Assembly: GCA_002633005.1 (NCBI GenBank) | Contig: NMRA01000018.1 | Span: 947,888-1,011,887, forward strand | Length of the DNA: 64,000 nucleotides | Direction: 5' to 3' | From: Phoronis australis | Lineage: Eukaryota; Phoronida; Phoronidae | Part shown: positions 51,737 through 64,000 of the stretch, one piece after another | Position numbering within the stretch: the first letter of the stretch is position 1 | Layout of the letters: each line of letters opens with the position of its first letter | Notes under the pieces: generated by a model | What the model saw: only the letters and a program-made list of their open reading frames with translations | Told to the model about the DNA's origin: nothing | Database searches by the model: none | Made by a program: the position numbers and the translations under genes

Positions 51737-54700
51737 TCATTTACTCTTGGAAACTCGGGATTGTTTGAGAACGTCCTGCAATTTGTTGTACGTACCAGTG
51801 GCATTTGGCAGATTCTCAAAAGGTATGTGGTCAGTAATCCCAACAGCAAATTTATCAAACGACGGCAAACCTGCTGGAGAATCAGCTTGCAGGATAGGTG
51901 TCCCTAATTCCACAGACACCGACCGATTCGTCGCAGGCGTAGAATATCTCACCACCTGACTGGAATCTGCAGAGTTCGATAAAACGCTGCTTTGCGAGTC
52001 ATCATTTTCCATTTGTTCCAGCTCTTTTAGAAGAGAACTACGCTGCTCTTCTAGGTCTGTAAAATCAAGTGTGCTAGCCGTTCTTGATGGCATGTTACTT
52101 TCCGCTCGACTCGCCGGTTCCAAATCTGACTGCGAGTCCACAGAGTCCAGAGGGATTTCCTTTGGCACAGCGCCTTGGTTGTCATTAGCATCTTCTGGTG
52201 AACTGGGACTCCCATCTTCTCCTAGGGTAAACTTCGGAGAAGGCGAAGGTGTCTCTTCGGGTAAAGGCGGAGCCATCGGTGTCACTGGCGGTGTATAGGT
52301 GGGCAGTGGAGGATTACCGAGAGACGTACTGGGAGTCACAGGGGGTGTGCTGACCGGGAGAGGCGGGGCCACTGGAGTACGGGGTGGAGTCTCAATAGGC
52401 AAAGGAGGTCGGAAACTATTGTTCAGTTCACCTTCATCATCTGTAAAAACAGAATGCACATTATGTACAATCATGGTTCTTTGTCAAAATAAAACTCAGC
52501 CAACATAATGGTATGATGGGTGTAAATAGCTTACAACAAGACCATGAAAACTGAAATTGCATAGACTATACTAAGCAACCTGTAAAACCTCGATGCCATG
52601 ACAAAACTAACGTTGAAATAACACAGCTACCGTATACAACTTAGGTCCAATTAGAATCATGGCAATAGAATAAACACACCTGAATTAGCCGTATCCATGT
52701 CAGCTTCTGTTCGTGCTCTCTTGGCATGTTTTGATGCCTCCGCAACTTGCTGCCGCTTCCGTCCTCTCTCCTGATAAAATAAGCAACCAAAATGGTAGAA
52801 CAGCGAGTGACGTCTAAAACCAAAAAGCACGTCAAATTTTCCTGCACTTCCACAACCCAGACACATTTGCCAGTTTGGTCTTCAGCAAAGAAGCAACTGA
52901 AACCAGTGACTTTATATAAATCTATTAAGCAACATAATACAAAATGCATGCATGGTGAATACCAATTTTCTCTGAAACTTTTTTTGAACAGCATGAGGCA
53001 TTGTTTACATTCCAACTGCTAGTACCAAGCAAAGTTCAATCTTGCACCAAATTAGGCAGGAAGAAAACGAATGAATTTTCCGACATTTTGTTGTTAAAAT
53101 ATAATCCATGGCCGTGTTTTGGGTGATTTTTCTATCTAAAATGATAGGAAGTGTTCTAACAGTAAACAGAGGAAGACTGCCACTAAATTCACTGTAAAGT
53201 AACGGTGTGCACTGATGATCACGCTTCATCTCCACTGGGACCGTGACCTTTCATACGTCCCTCATTTCTCATTTTTCATTGTAGAATTGTAAATCTAGTG
53301 TGTGCAAACATGTAGCCAAATAGCCAGCCAGCTACATAGGTGGGTCTAGGAGCTGTAAACAAAAAATCGCTCTCAAAAAAATACTCATTCAGTCCACTAA
53401 AGTTCTGACTAGCAGTCAACTCAACACTATCATGAAACACTGTAGAATGCCTGGTCCGAATGTTTGACAACAATCATGTTGTCTTGCATAAGGGACAATT
53501 AAAAAAACAATCGTAAAATCGTCATTCACTAGCACCACTAATGTTTCACTTTGAATCAACAAAGAAGTCAGTCATCGGCTTGAAAACACAATGTTTGTGA
53601 CTTGCAGTTACCAGGGATTTCTGATAAAGAGCCCATCATCTTAAAGCCCCCATGAGAGCTTTTTCGGAACTCAAGGAAGAAGTTGCACCCGTGGGTGCTT
53701 TTTGGGAGCAAAAACAACTTGATGAAACTTCTGTCGCCTAGGGTGCGTTATCGAAAATCTTCGGTATTAACAAAGCAAAAAAAACCAGGAGCTAGTGACA
53801 ACTTTTTCGCCGAGGCGGAATAGCCAGAAATTCAGTTTCAATAGCTGACCAATTTGGATTATTTGTTGCCTACTGTCACAACCTAGTGAAAGGAGGATTT
53901 TATTGAAGAACCAGACAGTTCAAAGCTCCACAAAGTTAGCTGCAAAATGACGGAAGACAGCAGTCATGTTTTCACACTAACTATGATTTTTAATGAGACG
54001 TTCATTTTAATTGACTAATATATTGGTTGCCAATGTCGATGTTAAGACTTATCTGCAGTAATTCCTGAAGGCAAGTTCTAGTTCCAAGCAACACACGGCG
54101 GTGACTCAGTGATCTCGCAGCTGGTCTCACACACATGCCCACGAGTTTCAACAACTGACTACAGGCATGAAGTGATCGCAGACGTCATTTTATCATATCT
54201 TATTGGGAAACAGATACACGAACGCACCAAAAATTCCATGACCTGCTACAAGCCAGGTACACCAACTGAACTCAAATGGCTGGACTAGCCAGACGAGACC
54301 CATGTTATACTGTTTAAACTTAAAGAATGGTCTTTTACCATTACTTTCAATGTGTAAAGGCAAAACTCAATGATGTACATGTTGCTGACGAGAGACAACA
54401 ACATTGATGAACACAGATGTGTATGGTAGCAAAAGTTCAAACACATTCTCCCTTAACATACGTGTATAGCTGTATCCAAATGCAATATTGCACATAAACT
54501 CATGATATTTAATCACCTCCTTTACTTCCTTCTTGTGTTTGATCATCTCCGCAAATGCCACCTTGCTCTGGGAAACATTCATTGGAGATGAACCGAGAGA
54601 CCTCCAGTCCTGAAATGAATGAAAGACGCCATTTTTGCAGAAGAGCCTGTTGCTGTGTGTGTTTACTCTAAGCCTCAGTTAACGAGAGTGGTGTCTGTGA

Positions 54701-57700
54701 ACTGAGTTAATCAACAAAATACAGTTTCCTTGAGACATCAACCTCTGACAGTACGTCTGATTTAGTGTACAACTGAGATCATTCTGGGGAAAAATATGGT
54801 CGGTTCTGTTCTTTAGTTGTTTTGAAGGCGTGGTGCGGTATTTCTGTTTGATCGGAGACGAGCATAAGTGACGCCAGGCTTACATCACACACCAAAAGTA
54901 AACATTAAAAATATTGTTTCCCCCTCATTTTAGCTAACTCTGATAGTGCACACACCAAAAGTAAACATTAAAAATACTGTTTCCCCCTCATTTTAGCTAA
55001 CTCTGATAGTGCAATCCACTTAGCCATCATGTTGGGGAATTCAATTGCGCTCAACTGCTATGCCAAGGAAAACAAGCAGCGATATTTAAAGCCCTACTTG
55101 CGTGCCGCCTGCTCTCTACCAGACTAAACTTGTGCTCACTGCTCGCATCAGTTTCAGCAATGGTCTTGATTTTTTAGACCCACACGAGTCACAGACATGC
55201 AAANCAAATTTAACCTGTATCGAGTTAACAGCATAAATATTCAGCATTGATTGATGTAACTGCCACTGATAAACTTTTGGAAATCATTCCAAACAATAAT
55301 AATGCTTTGATGTACGAAAAGATCCCGATTGCTACGTCCAGTATCGTATCACATATCACAACATACAAAGATTAACCAGACTCTGGCTGGCGACTGACTG
55401 CAGCGAAGTCGACATCGGTGAGTGCCTCAGTTAACAGGCATCGGTAGAATAATCATGGAATAATCGTTAAAATGATCACAAACCTTACCTTTGTATGAGG
55501 TCGTGCTTACTTCCCCTCATAGAAGCACACTTTTTACGCAATCTCAGATTCAGTTGGCACGGCTGCAAGCCATTTCACCATGTATTTAAAGGGCTCGCGA
55601 AATCGAGGCTGTTAATCTATCACCACTAGTACACGCACGCCCTCTAGTTGTTGTAGATTTTCCGAATAGCCCCATTCTATCAACTGAACCGGACGAAATA
55701 CAAGTTCGATTTTGGGTAGAAATTTCAGAAGTCAAGTAGAAAACCATGACTTAACAGTGATTTTGGAGCACGGTAGCTATATTATGGTCAGTTGTTGGGG
55801 AATAAACTGAACAAATGTTCATAACAGAAAATACTTAAAACTTTTTCAGGTAACCCAGCCTATTTTTCTTTCCATATTAGGAATATGCTGTGTCTTGTGA
55901 CCTCACCCTGCTCTCAATCACCTTCAAAACAACGGAATAAACAACAAAATATTTTGCATTCTTTACAGCGAAAAAAGCACACTCAGAGAATATCCTTGTT
56001 TCAAGGCTAGAACTGTTTGCAGGTCGAAACTTGTCGACCTGGGAATTTTCCCTGTGTTGAAGTACGATTACCCGTAAATGTTACACTGCATTGCATGCGC
56101 AAATGTTGCTAGACAGCTTACAATGATATGGCTATTTCGCTGCCAGGGTGGCGCTGGCTATGCGAGTAGTGATAGCGGTAGCCAAACATTGAGCACTAGT
56201 GATCCTAGAGTTAAGTGTTGCAAATGATTGAAAAGACATGCAGCAGCTGTGGTTCAAATTACATACAGTAGACAGGAGACATATTGGTATGAAACCTTGT
56301 TTGCTTGAACATCTGTTTGAGTTGGAAGGATTTAAAAACTTGGACGGCCTCCTAATATGTCCGACAGTCTACACAGGTGAGTAGTACTTGTAGAGAATCG
56401 ATTTAGCCAGGTCAAGTGCACCGAGCTTACCTTGAGTGTAGCTGCAGCACGGAATCTGGCTTGTGTTGATTATAATGCCCATCAATTTGCTCGCCTCCAG
56501 CGGATTTTTTAAAACAATGGCCACATGAACTTACCGCACCACAGCACCAATGTTCAAAAAGGCTAGAACTAACTATGCTTTATGGCCACATCTCATGTAC
56601 TTTCTCATGCAGGGCTACTAGAGACATTTAAAGGATGATATGAATGCACAAATTATGTGTCGCAATGCTATGAAAGGTGTTCATAATGCACCACCAAAAT
56701 AAGTCAGAAGGCAGGCATGCACATGACTGTTTAGTTTATAGTTGTGTCTCGCAAAATTGACAAGGTCTTGGATTAACATTCCATTCTGGTACAAGTCAGG
56801 AAGCCTAGATTTAAAAGTCCCATTTTCAAAGGAATGTAAAATGCAGTGTGTCAAGCAGATAATGGCCTAAAAGATACTCACGTCACTACAGTGGTCAGGA
56901 ACGGGTACATTGAATCCTGGGTACTCTATAATCTTGGTAACATCGTATTGAATGTCGCTGTTGTCGTTTTTGTCGTCAACTTCCCCCTCTTCCATTGTGT
57001 CCCCATCGATGTTCACTTCTGGAAAAAGAATTCCCTTAATGATAAAATCGCTCTGTTTCACTATAAAAGACGTCAGCCACAGAAGGATACAGTTGCACCC
57101 TCCAACATTGTATTGAATTTGATGAGGCACTTTATATTACTCTAGAGAGCAAAGAGAAATCCATAGACTACAGTTTCAAGTTGTTCATGATAAGCATAGT
57201 ATGAAATTTTGTTGAATCCTGACAGTACCGCTATTTCTGGGTGTCTGTCTAACATTTCTAATTAAACGTTCGGTGATTTCACCCAAAACAACTGCCAAAT
57301 TATTATCTATGTGTTGTTTTAGTGAATGGTGGATAGTTCATCACTTTCAGAACAACAAATAAATTAGGTACTGAAAGTCAAACCGTTTGATGCAAACTAG
57401 GACATTGTGGACTAACTTACAGGATACAAACTATATTTACAATGACCTCTCACTCTGTAAAGCTTGCTTAAATGGATATATAGAGCGCACCTTTTCCATA
57501 TTTGTCAAACATAGCAATGCCAGAAGCTTTCAGCTCGGCATCCTTAAGATGTCCAGGAGGATAGCCCAACAGCCTCATACGGTAGATGAACAGGGGGAGC
57601 TGACTAGGCCTCATGCCCAGCGCCTTGGTGAGAGTCTCACTGTATACACCAGGCTTGAAATTGGTGAAACGGGGATCAGATTCGATGTGATAACGGCTGA

Positions 57701-60700
57701 AAGGAATGGATGTGATTACTCGACTGCCAGCTTAAGCCTACAAAGGTTATGTAGGACCTAATAGAAAAGTCTGTACATTTGGACAAATATCTGCAAAACT
57801 TAAGAATTGAACTCAACAAAGGCATACATTTTCTGAAAGCAGAAATGATGTAGAATTTGATTTCTGACTTTATACAAATCTGCTGTTAGTCAAGTTTGAT
57901 TTCTTGTTTTCTTAGGAAAATTTGGGAAAAATAAAGGTACATTCATACCAAAACAGCAGGATCAATAACATTAACCAAATTCTGCATGATATAAATAATC
58001 AAGATAATCTCAAAAATGCTATTAGTTTCCTAAATAATGAGATCATGTATTAAATTCTTTTTAAGATCAGCTATCACACAAGTGGAACGATTTCTAAAAG
58101 CGCATAGGAGAACACTGAATAAAGCATAGTATCTGAAATTTTCATGTGAATCCTATCAGCCATTTCTGTGATACGATGTTCTGAAGCTGGCCAAAATTGG
58201 AATTTTTAGGGCTGTTGAACAACCACGTGTGACCTGCTTATTAGCAAAGTCCCTGTATTGTAACACACAAGTCCAACATTGTAATTTTCAACAAGATGAG
58301 CCTGCAATTCGCCCTAAAAATAAAAATTTACTCTCATAAATTGGTCACATAGTTTCCTTACCATGACAGGAGCCTATTTCCGTTACTAAAAAGAACATGA
58401 AAAACATCAGTGACTTAAGAAAACGTGTTAGAGTTTATTGGGGTTGGCCAACACTAAAATTGCAAATTCGAAACGCACTGCCTGCGACTCAAAATGGTAT
58501 TGGAAACGGAATCCTATCATAGTGAGAAATAACACGAGACCATTTTGTCAAACTAAGAGACACCACTCAATAGACGTTTCCAGCCAGCCAAAAAGACACA
58601 ATGGAGCTTTAATTGAAAAATTTAAGACAATAAAAGCATGAAAATTTTGAGGCATCCAGCTGAGAAAACACATATAAAATTTGAATCTAATACTGGAATA
58701 TGAAATAAAACTTACTAGAGTTAGCAACGTTGTGTCCGTCTCTAAGCTGAAATTCCTGAGAGACGGATACAATGTCGCTACCTCCAGTAAGTTTTATCTC
58801 AAATTCCAGTATTAGATTCAAACTTTATCTGAATTTCAAACTGCATTACAAAGGGACTTTGATGATAAGCAGATCGTACTTGGTTGCTCAGCAATTGGAT
58901 TAGTGATCTGTAACTGCCAGTAATTGATGTTTCCAAGGTCACCTTCCAAGAATTGGCAGAAACCATGAAGAACAGCACATTGTGGGAAGTTAGCCAAAAT
59001 TAGCTTGGTAACTATTAAATAATTTTTGACTAGAACAGAACCAAAACAAAGTCGAACACACTGTGTATGGCACAGTGGTTCACTTGGCAAAGCTGTAACC
59101 GGCATAGAATGGAGACGATCCTGCAACAGAACTGGCAGCGAATACGGTGGATTTTTGTTGGTCATTCACCTTCCTCCTCCACCTTTACTGGCCTTGAATT
59201 CTCGTATCCTCTGAGCTATTTTAGCACCATCTCTCGGCTCTAGGCATTCCGACAAGTTGTGGTCACCATCACAGTTAAAACAAGACGCCCTGAACAAAAT
59301 CATTGAATTCTCATTAGGTATTTTTCTAGTAGTTTAGTCTCTCAAAAATGATTTACAGCCAAATTTCGACTTTTGTGTTCTCATCCTATTAATTCTGGTT
59401 TCAAGCCAGCAAATGTCACAGTGCAAAAAAATCACTGTTTGCCTTCTTTAACAGTGTATTACTTCCATGTCACCAGCCCAGCACTCATTACTTATTGATT
59501 TCACACTTTGGAAACAACCGTGAAGTTATGTGATTCGACACAGCAAGAACTATTTGAGACCACAAAAGATTGCCATGGTACCTGAAATACAGTGATAATG
59601 ATGTTCGGTTCAATTATAAAATTTTACATCCTTCGAAAATACGGATTTACTACACTGAAAATATCCTTTCACTGCGCTAAGCTGTACAGTTGCATTTGAC
59701 TTCAGAGAGCCAAGCTGTACAGTTGCATTTGACTTCGGAGAGCCAAGCTGTACAGTTGCATTTGACTTCAGAGAGCCAAGCTGTACAGTTGCATTTGACT
59801 TCAGAGAGCCAAGCTGTACAGTTGCATTTGACTTCAGAGAGCCAAGCTGTACAGTTGCATTTGACTTAGCTAGTTAGCTTCATCATGTCACATGACATGA
59901 CAGTAAGTTTCAGTCAGAGTCAAATAACTACTTTAAATTTCAAAAACACAAAATTTACCTGGGTTTGGCCTTGACAACGGCATCTTCCTCGTCAGAATCG
60001 TAGGGGAGACAACTCTTGAACACTTGTTCATAGCTGCCAATGATTCAGGAATAAGTCAGAATTGAAGAAATGTTGGGTAGCAACAGTCTGAATGTCATGC
60101 ATTTTAGAACTTATCATCTAGCAAGGTTGAATGAGACTTACTAATCACTAAGTAAACATACTAAAACATGACATGAAAAACTCCTACGACCAGGTAAGCA
60201 ACAGCCAAAAAGCTTGCATAAGTCAAACACGTAGAAGTCGGATTTTCAAAAAAAAAACTCTGACCAAGTTTTGAGGTATAGCTGTTTTAGTCCGTGCACT
60301 CGGCCCTACACATATTAAAGTCAAACTTCGCCTTACTTGATGAAATATCTTGGTCCTGTTTGATCTGATTTAACGTGAGTTTTACTGTCAGTATACGCCT
60401 AAAAGCCAGCCTTCTTTAGAAAAGCACAACACATTTTGCACATAGATCTCTTTGACTTCTCATATGATGTCATCTCCAGACAACCAACTGAAACAGCTAC
60501 TACGAGCTAATGCGTGTGCAGCGGTTCAGTTGTTTCCGTACCTGACTGCCAAATAATGATGAAAATGTCAACCTGTACTTTTATTCGCAATGTTCGTTTT
60601 GGGTAATGAATCCTGAAGCTGACCTAATCCTTAGTCTGGGGATGATGCCATCAGTAAAACCACATATGCATATAAAGGTCATTACTTTACAAGTGAACAC

Positions 60701-63265
60701 GCATTTTTGATCCCATTCCAACCATCTAATTAAAATATACCGGAGTATTTTTGTAGTCTTGCAAAATTAATTGAAAATATTCTATACATGAACCGCTGGG
60801 AAACAACAAAAACGCTTTTTTTGCAAACCAGTGAAATATTCATAAAACACAGAATCACGTAGTATCTTCAATGCACGTACACGGTGGGAGCTGTTTCCTA
60901 TGTATGACTTAAAAAGCAATATTTCTCGATTGAATGTTGATATGAGAAACAAGGAAAAATTAATGTGTCCACAGTTACCACTTTTCCTCTGGGGATGACG
61001 TGATCTCTAAATTTAAAGTATAACTAAAATGACGATTGCCTACTAGCGGCTTCATTACAGACTCAGATAACTTGCACTTCGTTATGACCTCTAAGTGCAA
61101 GACTTTTACTTAGAGGTCGTAATGGAGAATTTCGCTTGCGCTCAGACATCATGGCAGGGTATTTCAGGTCATTTTGTCTGATTACTCTTGGCGTGTACAG
61201 TATAGTTTTGGCTACTGGATTGAAAAGTGTGCTTTTGTGGATAATGCACTGTTTGAAGACCAGAAGACAGGTAGAAAACGCCAGACATACCAACAGATGA
61301 GTGATGACATAGCGCACATCTGGACAGTCTTATGAGTGGCTGAGCCATGGGCACTTATTATTGTCATTCTACACCAATTTAGCAAACAATGCTGCGAAAT
61401 ATCAAACTTCACTTTAACAAATTCCACAACAAAAACAAAGACTGGCAAAATGTAATTCTGCCATTAACTTGGCTTACACCATGAAGAAGTCGTAAAACAA
61501 GATTTGGTGAAGCTTTCATTATTTGCAGTAAAATAATCAGCTTTCAAAACAATAGAAAAAACAACAGTATTATCATTTTATTTGTGCGAAATAAGTGACA
61601 AATACCTGATTAATGCAATCAACCGTAAGCTATGTTTACAAGCCAATCAATAACACTATGAACCTTTGCATTATCATAGTTGAGAGCGCCTTGAGTAAGA
61701 CCCATTGCTATATGGCCGAATCACATCAACCCTATCCACTCTGCCAAGGATACGTCGGTATGTCCCAGCTATCTGTTAATGCCGGCCTATAGTCAACCAG
61801 AGGCCACCCAAGAAGATCGAAAAAGAATTCCTTGTAGAAGTGGACACAGCCAATAACCTAAAATAAAGCCAACGTGCTGTGAACAATGTCTTTGAAATAT
61901 CAAATCTACCGACGACAATTGCGCAAAGGCCGTGTATCTAAGATTAAGTCTGAACTACATCGTCTAGTCACATGATCTGTCACCAACATATGTCAGTCAT
62001 ACCATCATCGTGAGCAATTAAATCAAGTTTAAACTGTCATACGCAAACCACATTTTTATGTACAGTACAAGACAAAGGTACTGTTGTGACAGCTCATATT
62101 GTTGACAGCAAATTACTGAAATTAACTATTAGAGCGGCAAAACTCAAATTACCGAATGGTTTAGCTACCTTACGAACATTCCCTTTCATTCTCAGTCATG
62201 AGGAAAGACTATTATGGCTATGAATTCGACTTCTGCCCAGTTGTCATGACTGGGAATTTTCGGTCATTTTGTCAGAATCCCTTTGGCTTGTACTGTAAAC
62301 TGCCATACACAAAACACATTTTTTTTATCTGCCAACAACAAGTGTGGCCATCTGGGTCAATGCCCAACAAAAGTCAAATTTCAATGTCGACGTTCCATTG
62401 TACTCGGCTTAATGCCCATTGTCAAATTTCTGCATTTCTCAGTTGAAATGCCCTGTGTGTTAACCCAGATTAGTATGATACCATAAAATCTCACCAATTT
62501 CCACCAGAAATAATTGCCAAACTTGGTTTTTGTCATTATTCAAAGGCTCGTAACACTGTTGTGAATGCCCACATTTTTCCGAAACACGATCCCATGGTAG
62601 CCACCCTGAGGACTGATAAAGTCTTTTATGTTGTGCAACTTACCTTCAACGAAAAATGAATAATTTTAACTGTACCTTTAATTGTACCTTTCTTTAGTCA
62701 TCAAGGGTGTGCTTACAAATTTTCTAAAGTGTGATGTTTTCAGAAACTCAATATATGAATTACTACTTACCTTGCTCCCTTCATCTTCTGTTGATGTGAG
62801 CTTTACAGAATTTTTCTAGAAATAGAGAAAAGAACACCACAGCTGAGATGTTGTCTTGAATATAGACCATTTAATTTTATAACCAGAAACAGACAGGCAC
62901 AAAAATAGCAGGAGTTTGAATTATAACACATCAAAATGTTGATTTTAATAGTCATTTGCTACAGAAGAAAAATAAAACAATCAATTTCACGTGTCAAATC
63001 AAATCACCTGCACAGTGGCTGCTAATTTTGTTTCAGTCAAAATGATCAATAACTCAACCTACAATGGAACATACACAGATGCTGACAATAAGTAAAAGAC
63101 ATCACTAACTTAATTAAAATGAACCAACAGATCGCTAATGTGTATGAAACCAATGGCAGAAGAAGGGTACTTACAGATGTAATTTTACCAGAGGAGTGCG
63201 ATTCATCATCTTTGTTTGAAGTGAGTAAACTTGCAATGAACGAAAGAATCTCTGACTGATGTAAC
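51737..63265 (-). CDS. ZCCHC8: ZCCHC8, scaffold of the nuclear exosome targeting (NEXT) complex (5' end outside window)
   Basis: Ten exons in transcript order: 63265-63175, 62815-62771, 61857-61754, 60033-59959, 59289-59170, 57696-57491, 57018-56882, 54609-54517, 52770-52680 and 52440-51737. All have GT-AG borders and all nine joins keep phase, giving 554 visible residues. In the nucleus ZCCHC8 bridges the MTR4 helicase and RBM7 to hand promoter upstream transcripts and other short RNAs to the exosome. Parts in order: the end of the N-terminal region (LHQSEILSFI), a conserved stretch (DLLGWPL, SWDIPTYEQVF), a CCHC knuckle (CFNCDGDHNLSEC), a PSP domain (RYH to FIYRMRLLGYPPGHL), an acidic VTKIIEYPGFN segment, a basic segment, a Pro-rich segment (PPLPxxTPP), and a C-terminal domain (KFAVGITDHIPFENLPNATG) of the kind that stimulates MTR4. 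The human protein has 707 residues, so about 115-120 N-terminal residues should lie beyond 64000. Confidence 0.95.
54889..55013. repeat. 63-bp direct duplication in a ZCCHC8 intron
   Basis: Two adjacent copies (54889-54951 and 54952-55013) beginning ACACCAAAAGTAAACATT and differing by about one base, so the duplication is recent. The intron (54610-56881) shows nothing else of note except a single N at 55204. Confidence 0.9.
57491..57696 (-). CDS. ZCCHC8: ZCCHC8 exon with PSP domain
   Basis: 206 bases coding for RYHIESDPRF, FKPGVYSETL, LPLFIYRMRLLGYPPGHL and DAELKASGIAMFD. The PSP segment, also found in SF3B2, is the part of ZCCHC8 that holds RBM7 (known for the human complex). Confidence 0.95.
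57770..58210 (+). repeat. Third copy of the 43 kb interspersed repeat, in a ZCCHC8 intron
   Basis: ACATTTTCTGAAAGCAGAAA (57827) and TAGTATCTGAAATTTTCATGTG (split here by a mismatch relative to 43.88 kb) show it is collinear with 42.85-43.93 kb, but with a large central loss. Confidence 0.6.
58674..58828. repeat. Long hairpin: 70-bp inverted repeat with 15-base loop in a ZCCHC8 intron
   Basis: Arms 58674-58743 and 58759-58828 are reverse complements at 62 of 70 positions with no indel; loop 58744-58758. Most differences are transitions, so several become G-U pairs in one or other transcript. It could be a MITE or a precursor-like hairpin. No family recognised. Confidence 0.9.
59170..59289 (-). 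CDS. ZCCHC8: ZCCHC8 exon with CCHC zinc knuckle
   Basis: 120 bases, phase 2 in and 2 out. C-x2-C-x4-H-x4-C is intact. The exon then encodes EPRDGAKIAQRIREF and a Gly-rich end. The knuckle is expected to bind RNA or protein within NEXT. Confidence 0.95.
59679..59868. repeat. 33-bp tandem repeat, about 5.8 copies, in a ZCCHC8 intron
   Basis: AAGCTGTACAGTTGCATTTG followed by ACTTCAGAGAGCC, nearly identical copies (one A/G change), so it is likely variable between individuals. Confidence 0.95.
61095..61135. repeat. Short hairpin in a ZCCHC8 intron
   Basis: TTATGACCTCTAAGT and ACTTAGAGGTCGTAA pair with one G-U/mismatch around a loop of about 11 bases. The neighbourhood (61.13-61.3 kb) resembles 62.2-62.35 kb (GGTCATTTTGTC, CTTGG, TGTAC), so a dispersed repeat is likely. 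Confidence 0.5.
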
Positions 63266-63837
63266 CTAAATGTAAAGTCAATGTTCAGTATCAAACAAAT
63301 TAGAAATTTTAACGATAGCCTCCAAAGGCGAAGCTCGACTCCTCCCATACTTGACCCAAATTTAAATTCACATGCTTAGTTAAAAACGTGCAGAGTTCCA
63401 CAAGAATTTATACAAGCCATTTAACAAAATGTGTAATCTTTAAAACTGAGCAGTTATAAATTTCACCATTATTTTTAAAAATTTGAAAGTCCTCGTTTTC
63501 AGTACTTTGAAAGTTGATAAACTATTGGTTTCTTTGTTAATAAATCCAAAAACAAATTCAAACTTATCTAAACAATGCCACGATCTTAATCAAATAAGTT
63601 AATTTGAAAATTATATCGGCCCCATGGAAAGCAGATTGAACCGATGGAGGCTTCCCTCATTGTAAATATTACGTTAAAAAATAAACAAAATTACTCAAAT
63701 GACAACACAATGTTTATCACAAAAAGTTACAAATTCAGTACAAGACAAAAATAATCATACAAAATACCATTTCCTTCATCATGACGATTAATTCTGTTGA
63801 CAGCAAAAATGACTGGTAATAATTAAAATTCTATTTG
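63266..63837. other. ZCCHC8: ZCCHC8 intron, no exon found
   Basis: The exon coding for the segment before LHQSEI, and the start codon, were searched for by eye on the minus strand here and not found. Confidence 0.5.
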
Positions 63838-63845
63838 CAGAACGA

Positions 63846-64000
63846 CTAAGTCACCTTACTAACTACAGAATGACTTAGTCACCTTACTAACTACAGAATG
63901 ACTTAGTCACCTTACCAACTACAGAATGACTTAGTCACCTTACCAACTACAGAATGACTTAGTCACCTTACTAACTACAGAATGACTTAGTCACCTTATC
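63846..64000. repeat. 28-bp tandem repeat, at least 5.5 copies, running off the window
   Basis: Units of ACTTAGTCACCTTACTAACT plus ACAGAATG, with C/T variation at one site and a changed first unit. Each unit junction makes TGACTTAGTCA, two TGACT half-sites in inverted order. Confidence 0.95.

Noticed and set aside
52071-52508. Gly/Val-rich plus-strand ORFs
   Set aside because: Antisense of the Pro-rich exon of ZCCHC8.
61063-61450. Overlapping minus-strand ORFs with hydrophobic starts
   Set aside because: They lie in a ZCCHC8 intron and a dispersed repeat, and have no domain or splice-site support.

Overview
This is a eukaryotic nuclear window. Genes are split by GT-AG introns, spacing is wide, there are three runs of N (13701-14461, 33022-33253, 55204), and repeat remnants are dense. 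ZCCHC8, SMIM14 and a CIMAP2/LEXM-like ciliary gene lie beside a RLE-type non-LTR retrotransposon fragment, a Penelope-like GIY-YIG fragment and many foldback elements. Together these suggest an invertebrate animal, plausibly a deuterostome such as an acorn worm or lancelet. The species cannot be fixed from sequence alone.

Layout. 0.5-1.4 kb (+): an intronless class A GPCR. 1.4-24.5 kb: no convincing gene, but many repeats. These include a hAT-like MITE with target duplication (3.36 kb), a degenerate repeat array (5.3-6.3 kb), a 418-bp foldback element (11.27 kb), an interspersed repeat (12.4-13.06 kb) and a large inverted duplication (13.2/17.5 kb) around an assembly gap. 24.5-25.8 kb (-): the 3' half of an R2-like retrotransposon ORF with zinc knuckle and restriction-like endonuclease, ending at a 23-bp-armed hairpin. 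26.2-27.9 kb (+): a two- or three-exon PG-repeat ciliary protein. 31.9-32.4 kb (+): a Penelope-like endonuclease fragment. 32.5-34.1 kb: MITE-like elements. 34.4-36.1 kb (-): an intronless ankyrin-SOCS box gene. 41.6-45.3 kb (+): all four coding exons of SMIM14. 48.1-51.1 kb: tandem repeats, including an array with a CTCF-like core about every 145 bp. 51.7 kb to beyond 63.3 kb (-): ten exons of ZCCHC8, whose 5' end lies outside the window.

The host genes do not form a pathway. ZCCHC8 is the scaffold of the nuclear exosome targeting complex, SMIM14 is a small ER membrane protein, the ankyrin-SOCS protein is a probable Cullin-RING substrate adaptor, the PG-repeat protein is probably axonemal, and the GPCR is an orphan. 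The exon models for ZCCHC8, SMIM14 and the PG-repeat gene were built by hand from splice sites. Their reading phases agree at every junction, and the ZCCHC8 and SMIM14 matches to the vertebrate proteins (from memory) run along most of the visible length. The structures most worth a second look are the CTCF-like array next to ZCCHC8, a 70-bp-stem hairpin in a ZCCHC8 intron, and the inverted duplication with promoter-like and coding-like sequence in its arms.
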